Source of the DNA: Prorocentrum cordatum | Taxonomy: Eukaryota > Sar > Dinophyceae > Prorocentrales > Prorocentraceae | NCBI GenBank assembly: GCA_963575745.1 | Contig: CAUYUJ010018059.1 | Span: 312,501-376,500 of the forward strand | DNA: 64,000 nt | Direction: 5' to 3' | Shown here: positions 1-12,230 of the stretch, piece after piece | Layout: each line of letters starts with the position of its first letter | Position numbering within the stretch: the first letter of the stretch is position 1 | Position numbers and translations under genes: made by a program | Notes under the pieces: generated by a model | The model's input: the letters and a program-made list of their open reading frames with translations, nothing else | The model's database searches: none | What the model was told of the DNA's origin: nothing

Positions 1-1745
<1,745 letters not shown>

Positions 1746-1867
1746 TAGGAGAGGATAAGGAGGAGGAGGAGGAGGCGCCGCCTGCGAGGCAGGGCTGGAG
1801 GTTGGCGAGTGGCCATTCGCGCGCAGGCACGGCACGGCACCAGCCCGCAGCAGTGTTGTATGTTTCC

Positions 1868-2216
1868 CAATGTTCGGCAGATGGCGTGCAGGTTAGTAGG
1901 GGAGAAGAGGGGGTGCTGATTCACGAGGTCAGCGGCTTCTTCGAAGCTCCCTGGAATCTTCTGCGAAGTTGTTTTTTTTCGACCTTGCAAACGTCCTTTC
2001 TAGCATCCGTGCAAGCGTTTCCCAACGGCTTTTCGCTCGCTGTGGAGTGCGTCGATATCTGGTTTTGGGACCCCACAAGTTTCCATTGGTCGGCAGATCG
2101 CGGGCAGGTGAGCGGGGAGAAGTGGAGGTGCTGATTCACGGGGCCAGCACCAGCGCCAGCCGTTCTCCAGAATTGGAAGAACAACGCAACTCCAGAATTG
2201 GAAGAACAACGCAACG
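1868..2216. repeat. Local duplications: about 75 bp repeated 218 bp apart, and a 25 bp tandem pair
   Basis: A stretch around 1870-1945 (CGGCAGAT, then GGGAGAAG, then GTGCTGATTCACG) recurs around 2090-2160. At 2167-2216 a 25 bp unit beginning CCAGAATTGGAAG is present twice in tandem. A further partial copy of the GATTCACGAGGTCAG end lies near 2388. Confidence 0.8.
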
Positions 2217-2727
2217 GCATACACATAAATTGTTTGCGCTCCGCGTGGGTTTCTTGGATCGGCGCCTGGGGGCTCCCGCGCGCCAGGGGGTGTGCAGAAC
2301 AAACCAAAAAAATCCGCGCGGCGCGCCAAATGTTCTTGTTTACGCAGTAGTTGTTGTTGTTGTTGATATTCTTCTTCTTCTCCTAGATTCACGAGGTCAG
2401 TACCAGACCCAGCCCTCCTCCCCAGAATCGTAACTGGCGAGTCGAGCAAGTCATGCGGCTGCCCGGGGGGATGAGGAGCCGGCCCCGAGGTCGCCCAGAA
2501 GACGGCTCCAAACGAGAAGACTGCCTTTGGGATGGGCTCGCAAAGTTTGGGGCCCATGTCACGAACGAACGGTATCGCTGGATGTTTGGACTCGTCGCCT
2601 CCCCTGCACCATCGTCACATATTCCACATTCCTACCGCCCCCGTCACTCCTCTCCCTCCCCTTTTCCGCCCTCCCTCCTCTGCATCTCTCCTCCCTCCTC
2701 TACCTCTCCGTAACTATTTCGTCTCAA

Positions 2728-2743
2728 ACAATGTTGGCTCAAG
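2728..2743 (+). other. Candidate relic of the dinoflagellate spliced leader
   Basis: The sequence ACAATGTTGGCTCAAG matches the 3' part of the conserved dinoflagellate spliced leader (which ends CCATTTTGGCTCAAG) at 13 of 16 positions, including the terminal ten bases. It lies about 170 bp upstream of the decayed LINE reading frame on the same strand. Genes retroposed from trans-spliced mRNA are known to keep such relics. A chance match is possible. Confidence 0.4.
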
Positions 2744-2911
2744 TTCGAAACGTTCGCCATGGCGTTCTGAGCTTTTCCGCAGCCAGGGGGCTTGGTTCAG
2801 AGGCCGCGCGCGACCCAGGCGTCCTCAGCTCCCTGCTCCCGAGGCTGCACCATTCAACCACCCGCAGGATCCTCACCATGTCCGTCTTCTCTGGACCGCA
2901 CTGGTTCTCCG

Positions 2912-3802
2912 ATGTCTCGCTACGCGTGCTGCAGCAAGCGGGAATGCACTGGATGGGCGTGGGCCAACCGAGCAGATTGGTGCAGTCAGTGTGGCACGAA
3001 AATCCAGAAACAGTCCGACCAGAGAGGCAAGCATCCTACGATGAAAGAGGGCGTGGAAATCCTGACAGTTTCAAACCTGGCAGCTTGAGGCGAAGTGGGT
3101 CCCGTCACCCTTCCAGTTCAAAGGCAGAATATCAGGAACAGTGTGAACTTGCCCCCAGCCGAACACGGGCCTCCTGATCCAGTGTCCCTGGCCCAAGCCG
3201 AAGTTTCATTTTCGAAAGAGTGGGCGGGCGCTCAGGGCAACGAGTGCATCGACGCAGTGGAACATCGCAAGCATTTCAAGGGAGCCAAGAATGCCGCACG
3301 TTGGGGCAAACACTTGGACCAACAAACCAAGTCCCCCAACGGCCACACGCAGTCCATCAAAGCCAAGGTCGCCTCTAACGTGGACATCCAGGCCATCGAG
3401 GACCAGATCGCCAACCTGGCCGACCAGTACAAGTATAATATCAGTGGGTTTCATGAACGTCGTGTGGAACTCCAGCAGCTCGAAGCCCGTATGGCCATGG
3501 CAGCTACAGCGGCAACCCAAGAAGCTGCGGAGTCCGCAGACGTTACCCAGATATTCCAAGCGGCCCTCCAAACGAAAACGCTACAAAGCGGAGTCATCCC
3601 AGAAGTTTTGTCCAAGAAGGTGCAGGAGTTGGGCCTCCTATTCCATCAATTTCAGGAGCAGCACGAGCGCGCCGCCCCCAGATCAACCAGCCCCAGTGGC
3701 ACCAGCCGCGATGCCTGGAGTTCCAGACCTCAAGCAGCAGCTGCGGCGGTCGCTGCTGAAGGGTCAGGAGCTGATGATAAGACAGCCCCCGCAAAGGACT
3801 AG
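2912..3802 (+). pseudogene. Decayed LINE ORF1-like protein: zinc ribbon plus coiled coil, broken by an in-frame stop
   Basis: One reading frame runs from an ATG at 2912 to 3802 with a single in-frame TGA at 3086-3088. The first part (about 2927-2992) is a zinc-ribbon-like segment with Cys pairs around a GWAWANRADWC core (CCSKREC and WCSQCGTK), of the kind I recall at the start of dinoflagellate retroelement proteins. After the stop the frame continues for about 235 residues. This part is Gln/Glu/Ala-rich and predicted helical, with coiled-coil character around DIQAIEDQIANLADQYK and VELQQLEARMAM, and it ends in a Ser/Ala/Pro tail. An endonuclease remnant follows directly, so I read this as the ORF1 or N-terminal part of an old LINE. 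The match is from memory of the family type, not a search. Confidence 0.55.
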
Positions 3803-3993
3803 GACGAGGACGAGGACACGCCCCACACCTTCAGCGGTATCAGGCGCGTGGCGGAGAAGTCCGACGAGGCGTCCAATCTCATGGGGAGCAGGAGCGTCGA
3901 CAACGCCAAGGAGCGCAAGGACGCTTCGGCGACATCAGCTTCCGCATCCGAGGACAAGAGTTCGGCGCCGAGTCCCGCCAGCAAATAGCCGTG

Positions 3994-4756
3994 ATGACGT
4001 TCAACGGCAGTTGCCCGAGTACCTTCAAGGAAGTCATTATTTCCCAAAGCGCGCTCAAAGCCAATCCCATCTGTGTCCAGGAAACACAAGCTACGAGGCT
4101 GCGACGTGGCCGCGCAGCGTGTGCAGAGGCGCCAGCGTGCGGGATGGCTGGCACACACTGCTGCAGCTGACATCACTGACAAGGGTAAACTGACCAGCGG
4201 GGCAGCCACCCATGTTGGGATCAACCGAGGTACCGGCGCGCCCAGCATGACGATACCTCAGAAGGTTGCCCGCAGCAGGTCCACCGGCGTCTTGCTCAAC
4301 TTGCCCAGCCTGCCCAAGATAGGTCTCATAGTATTCGTGCTGCAAGGCCTCAGCTGGACTGGGGGAAGTCGGTTTAGGCCCGTGAGCAGGCATTACAGTT
4401 CAACAGGAAGTAAAGCAGGGCCGATTGATGTAAGTGGAGTAGACAGCCTGGCTCCGTCGAGGATCGGGGGCTCCGATTTCCTTCACAGGGCCTCTATGAA
4501 ACTGGTGTCCCCGCAGGTCACGACCTACCGAGCCAAGAATACCCAATCCGTTTTGGACTGTTTCCTGTGCGGCGGGCCATCTGGGGAGCGCATCCTGGAC
4601 GTCAAGATCGCTATCCGCTGTTTCCTCACAGGCCAGTATCTTTACGTATGTCAGAAGTGGAACACTGTTTGGCGCCAGTATTTGCGAAGCCACAAGGCTA
4701 CCCACAACGGCGTCAATAAGACGCTAGCTCGAGGACAAATCTTGGATCCAGAGTGA
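3994..4756 (+). pseudogene. Decayed AP-type endonuclease of the same old LINE, frameshifted
   Basis: The frame starting at 3994 reads MTFNGSCPSTFKEVI and then ANPICVQETQA. This matches the opening of exonuclease-endonuclease-phosphatase domains (catalytic Asn, then the QE motif). That frame stops near 4167. The next conserved-looking piece, GWLAHTAAADI followed by TSGAATHVGI, lies in another frame (the one open from 4073 to 4756), so a frameshift separates them. Catalytic Asp and His motifs and a reverse transcriptase are not recognisable further on. Together with the zinc-ribbon and coiled-coil piece upstream this is a truncated, mutated LINE copy. It is shorter than, and not closely similar to, the intact LINE at 24.2-34.0 kb. 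Confidence 0.5.
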
Positions 4757-7042
4757 GCAAGCAGTTTGCTACGCCGCACATCTGCTCGCCGATGCCACCC
4801 AGCCCATCAGGGACCCAGCCTCATCACGGATACCCCTCTCCGTCACAGCGGTGCCTCACGAGCCAGCCCTCCTGTCATCAAGTGGGTGACAGCCCAAAGC
4901 AGAAGTCAAAAACTCAGCGCCACTTGGAAATCCCTGGAGACGCCTCCCAACTGGCTGAAGAATCGGCTGGTGGGCGCGAGCAGAGAATGCTCCAAGCTGG
5001 GGCATCACAGGATGCTCTCCATCGTGGCCGGCTCGTAGGACCACCCGGACGAGGTCAACAGCACATCTTCACTGCAGGGGGGCCCACGGCGCAGCCTCGA
5101 TCTATCCTCGCCCGATGTCATCCTCGCCCTGGCCCCGTTTCAGGGCAGGGGTGGCTCTCGGCCGAGGGCCCGCGGCGACGAGGCCCGGGGAGCCGAAGGC
5201 GACGGGCGTCGGGCCCGCGGCGACGCGCGGCGGCCCGCGCGCGAGGCGCGCGCCGGCGTGCGGGAGAGGAGCTGCTTCTGATGGTGCGTCCTTTGGCTGA
5301 TCAGGGCCCCCGAGCCCCCTCTCCAGGTGCCCGATGCGGGGGGCTTATTTTAGTCGAGGCAGGTTTCCGAAATCAGGTTTTCGTGAGGCTTAGCTGCCTG
5401 TAGTGGCCCTCAGCGTTTGCCCGCCTGGCCCGCGGGGATGGGTGGGAGAGGGCCTCTCCCCCCCATCCCCCACGCAGTCAAGACGCTGACATCAGGAGCA
5501 ATTTGGATTCGCAAGGGGCTCAATCTTCCCTAGATTCCTCCATAGCTGCTCCTCTTGCCCTCCTCGGACACGGATGCGCTTGTAGGGCCAAAAAGGGGCG
5601 TCGTATCTCAGTTAGCGTTCCTTCTTTCAGCGGCCCGACTGTAGACCAGAGACTGGCTGCTCTTGGCGGCTGCTTCTGGCGACTGGTCAGGGCCCCTTTC
5701 CCCCCGTGTGCTGGCGCGACCGGCAGAGCTGGATCGACTGATGCACGGGCCCGGAGCCAGGAAAAACCTCCTCCCCTACCCTTCGGCCAACTGTCGAAAC
5801 CAAGAAATTGTAATTTCAAAACGCCTACAGGCTTCCCCCCAGCGCCTCGCGTTGCTTTTTTTGTGTGTGTGCCAAGGAGGATAAACCACCCTGACCCCCA
5901 GAATTGGCGTTTACTAAACGGCCCTGGGCGTTTACGAAGCGGCCCTGCCCTGCTCAGTTCCTTCCTTCGGTGCGTTTGTCGGGGTGTTTCTTTATGAGGG
6001 AATTGCTTACTTGGCTCCAACAAAAGTTCCCTTGGAAACTCGCAAGAGGAATAATATGTATGTAAACCCGTCGGCAAGATGAAAAGTCGCGCGCGCGCTC
6101 AGCGTTCGCACGCACGCGATCCCAAGACGTCCCATGGCCACAACATGCTTCCAGGAATGCCTCAGGCCACGGACGATAACGTCCAGAGGACCCAGGATGA
6201 TGCCGCCCCAACGCGATCCCGCCATGGATTCTGGACCGTCTCAGGCCGACTCGCAGATGACGAAACACATGAGCAACGCGTGACGCCGAGATGGCCCGAT
6301 GGCAACAAGATGGATCCAAGCGCACCCAGGGTGGCCTCATAATGACCACACGATGGTTGCGTGATCCAAACATGACCGGGATATGATCTCAAGATGACCT
6401 CAAGACGACCCCAACACGACAATCATACTGCAACTTATGAGCCCCATCTTACTTCGAGCCGATCCCAGCATGGTGGGATCCGTGAACGGCCCGGGATTTT
6501 GGTCTACCCCATTTTTCATGGGTGGGATCTTGATCGTCCTGAACTAAATTTCTAATATTCAAGCGGAATAAGCCAGGCGGGATCCCGCCCGGCCCACGGA
6601 GGAAGACAACATTGCTAGGCTTCTACGGGGGTGGGGGGTTCGGAAGGGGCGTCGTTTACTTCCGCTGACATTGGCAAGCCTTCCGGCGGCCTTCCCCCGT
6701 CTTCCGCCTCGTTTTACTTCCGTCGACTTCCGCCAGCCAGCGTCGTGATGAAAATTCCAGGAACTTTCATTGGGCCGACGTATGCTCGCTATTCTGGGCC
6801 GCCGTGGGGCCTCTCGGCAGCGAATTCCCGACCCGACCCTCGCCGATAAAGGGTTCAGGCAATTGATGGGCGGCGGGGGTAGGATTCGGGTTTCGTCGAG
6901 CACGTGGCGAAGTCCGAGCGCTACCCCCGCCTCGCACGGGTTCGGGAGAATCGATAGTTGGTGTGGATAGGGTTTGGATGTCGCCACCTGTCTGTGGCGC
7001 ACGGCCCCCTTCGTGGTAATGCGAAGCAGAAATCAAGTATGC
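4757..7042. other. Gene-free stretch
   Basis: No convincing coding region or RNA gene was seen. It holds GC-rich sequence around 5150-5280 with CGCG-rich short repeats. It also has degenerate short repeats based on ATGACC/CCAAGACGACC around 6300-6425. Confidence 0.5.
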
Positions 7043-7180
7043 GGTTGGTTCGCGTCGTGTCGACGCGGCGGCGACCCCGCCGCCGGCCTTCAACGTTGAA
7101 CGCCGCCAGCGACCCAGAATCGGACGATGTGGAACGATTTTCCGTTTCGGAAGTGCCGATCGTTCAAGGTTGAACAATCC
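7043..7180. repeat. Dispersed repeat family G, copy 1
   Basis: GTTCGCGTCGTGTCGACGCG, then GAACGCCGCCAG, then GATCGTTCAAGGTTGA recur in the same order and spacing at 43036-43170 (GTTCGCGGCGTGCCGACGCG and so on). Two copies in one window indicate a mobile or amplified sequence. No clear termini were found. Confidence 0.65.
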
Positions 7181-7574
7181 CCCTGCGTGGCAATGCGAGG
7201 CAGAAAAAGCATACACTTCTCCGGGCTCCGAAATAGTAATGGTCCTGCATGACGCATGGCAATCGTACCCTGCGCATTGTGCCCGTGCTTTTGGTGCTTG
7301 CTCAGGGCTCTCTCGCGGTGTCATCGGCGCTCCCGGTCGCTTGCTCGGGTGCCCAAATCGTCGGAGCAATTCGAGTCACGCGGATGGGGAAGGCGGTTTC
7401 AAGCTGGTTTGTAGATTTCTACCCCGCGCTCTTCCGGATAAGCTGTGTCCAGCCCGCTCATAGAGAAGAATGGTTGACCCCCCATCGGGGGTAGGAGCGC
7501 CGTCTGCGAGGGTGGAAGGGACGAAACGGAGAGAGGGAACGAGAGAGAGAGAGAGAACGAAAGAAATGATATAT

Positions 7575-7576
<2 letters not shown>

Positions 7577-7668
<92 letters not shown>
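7577..7668. repeat. (GACA)n microsatellite
   Basis: About 22 tetranucleotide units in nearly perfect tandem, flanked by GAGA-rich sequence. Confidence 0.98.
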
Positions 7669-8001
7669 AAAAGAGGCAGACTGAGATAGACTAAGGAAGA
7701 ACGAGGAACCGAGAGAGAGAGAAGGGGGAGTAAGGTCAGATTGAGAAGACAGGGTGCCATCCTCCCCGACCAACGGCAGGATAGCACCCCTGACTGTCCG
7801 ATCCTGCCGTGCTTTCATACTCCCAGGCGTCCGACCCTCAGCCCCTTCTCTGGGGTGGTTTCTTGCTCGGGAGTGTCTGTTTGATTGTCCTTGGGCCCCG
7901 AAACCTCCGCCCGAGGCCGAAGTGGAAGACAGCTTCCGGGATTGAGCAAGAACAAATCTTCCCGAAGCTCGAGCTGGGCTGAACCCAAGACCCCTCGGGT
8001 C

Positions 8002-8103
8002 GTGAGGAGGAGGAGGAGGATGAGGAGGAGGAGAAGGCGGAGGAGGAGGAGGAGGAGGAGTAGGAGGAGGAGGAGGAGGAGGAGGAGGAGGAGGAGGAGG
8101 AGG
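8002..8103. repeat. (AGG)n array
   Basis: About 33 purine triplets, mostly AGG with a few AAG and ATG variants. The frame through it encodes poly-Arg/Glu and is not a gene. Confidence 0.97.
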
Positions 8104-8615
8104 GCGTCCTAAGCTTTGGCTGGTGGCACTGGGAGCGCAGCGGCAATCCGCCTCGCCCGTCGCCCCGCGCCGCCACCCGCCTCGCAGGCCCGTGGAGAGC
8201 CGCTGGTGCTGATGCCGGCGCCGGTGTGCGGCCAACCGGGTGAGAGTCAAGCGCTGGCGCGCGCTAAGCGCAGGTTCAGCGTTTGTGCCAGCCTCGCTCG
8301 CTTCCTGCTGCCGGTGCCTTCCGTTGGGCGCTCCACGGAGGGCCTCGTTGGCGTCTCGCCCTTGACGGAGGGCGGCGGAAGGGTCGGCGGAAGGGTCGGG
8401 CGGAAGGGTCGGCGGATGTTGGTGGCGGCGAAAGTTGCTCCCTCACGGATGGCAAGTAGTTGTTTTTCATAGATTCTGGAGTTGGCCAGCCCAGCGTTTG
8501 TGTTCGCCTCACGTGGCTTCATTTCCCAACCCTCCTTGGTTGGGCATTCGTTTTGAATAGAGCACTGCGGTCGCGTCCTCCCGCCCCCCTCCCGTCTCCC
8601 GTCTCCCGCCGGGGG

Positions 8616-9125
8616 CTGCTATCTGCGAAAATGTCGCCACTTTCGAGGGCTGCTGGCGGTCCAGCGGAAGGAGGCACCGCGCAGAGATTTGAGCGGGACC
8701 TCGCCGTCCTTGCGGGTCTGCGATCTGCGAAAATGTCGCTACTTTCGAGGGCTGCTGGTGGGTCCAGCGGAAGGAGGCACCGCGCAGATTTGAGCGGGAC
8801 CTCGCCGTCCCTGGGGGGCTGCGATCTGCAAAATTGTCGCCACTTTCGAGGGCTGCTGGTGGGTCCAGCGGAGTGAGGCACCGCGCAGAGATCTGAGGTA
8901 GACCTCGCCACCCCTTTGGGGCTGCGATCTGCGAAATTGTCGCCACTTTCGAGGGCTGCTGGTGGGTCCAACGGAGTGAGGCACCGCGCAGATCTGAGGT
9001 AGACCTCGCCGTCCCTGGGGGGCTGCGATCTGCAAAATTGTCGCCACTTTCGAGCGCTGCTGGCGGTTCCGGCGGGGGGAGGCACCGCGCAGATCTGAGG
9101 TAGACCTCGCCGTCCCTGGGGGGGC
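8616..9125. repeat. Five-copy tandem repeat of about 102 bp
   Basis: Units start at 8616, 8718, 8819, 8922 and 9023 and the array ends at 9125, giving lengths of 102, 101, 103, 101 and 102 bp. Each contains CTGCGATCTGC, then TTTCGAGGGCTGCTGG, then GGAGGCACCGCGCAGA, then ACCTCGCC. Because 102 is divisible by three, long minus-strand frames run through it. Those frames switch with the 101/103 units and look like by-products. Confidence 0.95.
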
Positions 9126-9756
9126 TGCGAGCCTCGCGCAGGCCGCTGACAGAATCATATGCGCCCATGTCACGTCACCACCTCTGCACAGCGTGTCCCA
9201 GGCTACTCGTGCCCCGCGTTTGCGCAGGGGTTGGGGACGCCGCCTGGGTAATGTCCCCCCCTCTCTACGCTGTGCGTGCAGTGGGTTCCCTGGCGATGAC
9301 CGCGCTGAGAGCTCGCTGAAAGGATGGTCGTTGGAGGGGCGTGTGGAAAGCGGCCCTGGACGTCTGCTTCAAAGCGCGCGGAGAAGTCGCCAGACACGTA
9401 TGTGCCGTTGTGCTCGCCGCGGCGGCAGGGAACAGTTCACCAGAATGCCATTGTTCACCGCGTGTCGGCCAGAAGGCATTGGTGTTCTACACCTGCATAC
9501 CACCCATGTTATGCAGCAGGCGCAGGGGATTGGCGTGCCAACTCCGAAGAACAAAGAGCCACAGTGAGGCCGGCGTGGGCGTGCAACCGAGTTCTCAAGC
9601 CTGCAGCAGAGATAAAGTCAGATGTGGGCGGAACCTGCGAATTCGTTGCAAGCGAGTGCAGATACGGCGAGATGGCAAGGAGACGTTGGGGGAGGGGGGC
9701 GCTTGCTTTTAGAAGCGTGAGCTCTGTAAGAGCCCCCTCGGATATCACACAAAGGC
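9126..9756. other. Gene-free stretch with one exon-like piece
   Basis: No recognised gene. A frame at 9341-9440 reads plausibly amphipathic (WKAALDVCFKARGEVARHV) with GC-rich third positions, but it has no recognisable family or splice context. Confidence 0.3.
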
Positions 9757-10245
9757 AGTGTGTATATGTGTGTATGTGTGTGTGTGCGTGGGTGCGTGTG
9801 TGTGTGTGGATGTGTGCGCGTGTGTGTGTGTGTGTGTGTGTGCGTGAGTGTGTGTAAGTGTGTGTGTGCCGGCCGCGCACGCCCGCTCCCGCTGCTCTTC
9901 GACTTACTCCGCCTCGTCGCTGCGCGAAAGGCCACGACCGCCAACCATTATATGTTTGCGTGCGTGTGTGTGTGCGTGTCTGTGTGTGTGTGTCTTTGTC
10001 TTTGTCTGTGTGTCTGTGCCTCTGTCTCTGTGTCTTTGTCTGTGTGTCTGTGCCTCTGTCTCTGTCTCTGTCCATATGTGTATGCGTGCTGTGTGTTGGG
10101 TGTTGGGTGTTGGGTGGTGTGTGTAGTGTGTTGTGTGTTGTGTGTCATGTGTGTTGCGTGCCGCGTGCTGCGTGCTGTGTATTGTTTGCTGGGTGATGGG
10201 TGCTGGGTGTTGTGTATTACGTGTTGTGCGCGTGTGCGTGCGTGC
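9757..10245. repeat. TG-rich microsatellite complex, interrupted by a 90 bp unique block
   Basis: (TG)n runs at 9757-9868 and 9958-10245 contain TCTGTG, TTGGG and GTGT variants. A unique block at about 9870-9957 separates them. The open frames here are Cys/Val-rich artefacts. Confidence 0.95.
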
Positions 10246-10771
10246 ATGTGTGCGTCCGAGGTCACGGCTGCTTTCGTATGGCCTGTGCGCTTGTGACAGA
10301 TCGTGGGGTTACGGGTGGATGGTTCGACTCAGAGAGTGCGTGGCTTCGCGCCCCCCTCTGAGCCGAAAATTTGCGAGGGGGAGGAGGTGGAGGTGGATGT
10401 GGTTAGTCTTAATTAATGCCGCCCAAGATCCTGATCCGCGAACGTATCCCCCAGAGGTCTCAGGAACCCCTCTGTGGCCAATCCACCTGAAACCTCGACC
10501 CCCGGGGGCCGCATTCTTGGGCCGTCCAGGGAACGTCGCGGGGCAAACAAAAATAGTCCCAGGGAGCGGGTCGGACAATATGGGAGGCCTGCCCTAAGAA
10601 CCAGAGGAGCCAGAGATCATGAGAATGCTACGTCCCCACATGGGCCGGATTCCCCAGACCCCCTCATGGTCCACACGGGCTGCAGAAGCGCAGGCCGTCA
10701 GATATTCCGGAAATCCTGGATCGCTTCCTGAGCCAATCCTATCATGGCAGCTTTTTCGCCGCGGAGAAGTA
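10246..10771. other. Gene-free stretch
   Basis: Unique GC-rich sequence. No coding region, hairpin or repeat was recognised. Confidence 0.4.
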
Positions 10772-10925
10772 CAGTCGAGGTTGACTGGTAGGTCGACCCC
10801 GCCAAGAGTCAAGGGCAACCTCGTGCCTTGTACTTCTCGACACATGCCCTTCACATTCCTGAGGCAGTGCGGCCCTCGGAAGGGTCTCCTCCCCTCTCGT
10901 CGCGTGCCCTCTCCAATCAGAAGCC
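10772..10925. mobile_element. MITE family D, copy 1 (right end decayed)
   Basis: The left end is TA followed by CAGTCGAGG, and the interior (AGGTCGACC, AGTCAAGGG, GGCCCTCGGA, CCAATCA) aligns with the copies at 50142-50295 and 61014-61167. The right terminal inverted repeat has been lost. Confidence 0.7.
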
Positions 10926-11102
10926 TGCCTGCATCAGGGCACTCGGGAGGTCTGGGGCCGCCCTGCGGCATGGTGCCGCAGGGTGCCTGGTGGGGCCTGG
11001 GCGCAGCGTTGGAGGTACTGGGCGCACCGGCCTCGTCTGCCCGCGCGCTCGGCAGACGAGTGGCTCGGCGGATGCCATCGGCTCGTTGCAGTCAGCGCGC
11101 AC

Positions 11103-11248
11103 AGTAAGGACGGTCCACCTTACCGAGGGTGCCCTTGCATCCTTGCCTCGGTCCATCCTTGGCCGCTTTCGCTGGCCCCGCCCCGCTTGCTGCAAAGTGT
11201 CAGCATTGCCTTCCACGGCCCTTGCAACCTTACAGTGCGTCCTTATCA
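11103..11248. mobile_element. MITE family E, copy 1
   Basis: GTAAGGACGG at the left and GCGTCCTTATC followed by TA at the right form an imperfect terminal inverted repeat. The interior (GTGCCCTTGCATCCTT, GGCCGCTTTCGCTGG, GGCCCTTGCA) matches the copy at 50327-50469. In both places this family lies just downstream of family D. Confidence 0.7.
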
Positions 11249-11572
11249 TACGGGTTGACTGTAGCACCCTCCTCCTCGTCCTCCAGCCCCCCCCCCACCC
11301 AGCAGGGGTGGGCGACGAGGTGCGGGCGGAAGAGAAAGAGCCCAAACATGCGATGTCCTCATATTCCCAACGCGGGTTCCCCGGAAATCCCGACCTTTTC
11401 CCCACGGCTGGTTTTCATCCCGAGCCGTTTTTGAACGGTCCTGGGGCCAGGCGAGGGCCCCTGGAGGCCGAAACGTCAAACAACAATCTCGCCGTGATTT
11501 TCTCACGACACGAGCATGGTTGGGCAGGCGGTGGAAGAGAACGAGGCGAGATGGGACGACGAGACGACAAGC

Positions 11573-11775
11573 AGGAGGAGGAGGGAGGAGGAGGAGAAGG
11601 GGGAGGAGGAGGAGGAGGAGGAGGAGGAGGAGGAGGAGGAGGAGGAGGAGGAGAGGAGGGAGGAGGAGGAGGAGGAGGAGGAGGAGGAGGAGGAGGAGGA
11701 GGAGGAGGAGGGAGGAGGAGGAGGAGGGAGGAGGAGGAGGAGGAGGAGGAGGAGGAGGAGAAGGAGGAGGAGGAC
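11573..11775. repeat. (GGA)n array
   Basis: About 65 purine triplets with occasional GGG and AAG. The frames encode poly-Glu, poly-Gly or poly-Arg and are not genes. Confidence 0.97.
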
Positions 11776-12004
11776 GACGACGAGTTGCCACGGCCGCAGG
11801 CACCGCCTCTCCCATCGCGCGGCGCCGGCTCAGCCCAGGCGAAGATCCGCCGCAGCGCCCTGCCCTTCCGCTGCCGCCGAGCGTCGTGTCGGCGAAGCCC
11901 CTGCGCAGCGCGCGCGCGCGCCCGCTCCCGCGCAGCTCGCCAGGAAGCAACGGGGTCCTTCGGTCTCTCGCTGGCTTTGGCCGGGCCCTCTAATCGGCAG
12001 AAGT

Positions 12005-12230
12005 CAGAGCCCCGGATCATCAGGGGTAACTCGGGTCAGGGCTAACTCGGGTTCGCTTTTCGGGATTCCGAGCACGAGTTACCCCGGGCCCGAGTTACCC
12101 TGGATAACTCGGGCGTCCAGAGCCCCACATCATCAGGGGTAACTCGGGTCAGGGCTAACTCGGGTTCCTTTTTCGGGAATCCAAACCCGAGTTACCCCGG
12201 ACCCGAGTTACCCTGGATAACTCGGGCGCC
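12005..12230. repeat. Tandemly duplicated 113 bp foldback rich in TAACTCGGG
   Basis: Two units, 12005-12117 and 12118-12230. Each contains GGGTAACTCGGGT and GGCTAACTCGGGT on the left and GAGTTACCCCGG, CCGAGTTACCCTGG and ATAACTCGGGCG on the right. The arms are inverted repeats, so each unit can fold into a long hairpin. The core TAACTCGGG or its complement CCGAGTTA occurs about ten times in 226 bp. Confidence 0.9.

Noticed and set aside
8509-9173. Three overlapping minus-strand repeat proteins
   Set aside because: By-products of the 102-bp tandem repeat. The 101/103 bp units shift the frame.
10315-10340. tRNA B-box-like GGTTCGACTC
   Set aside because: No cloverleaf arms or A box could be built around it.
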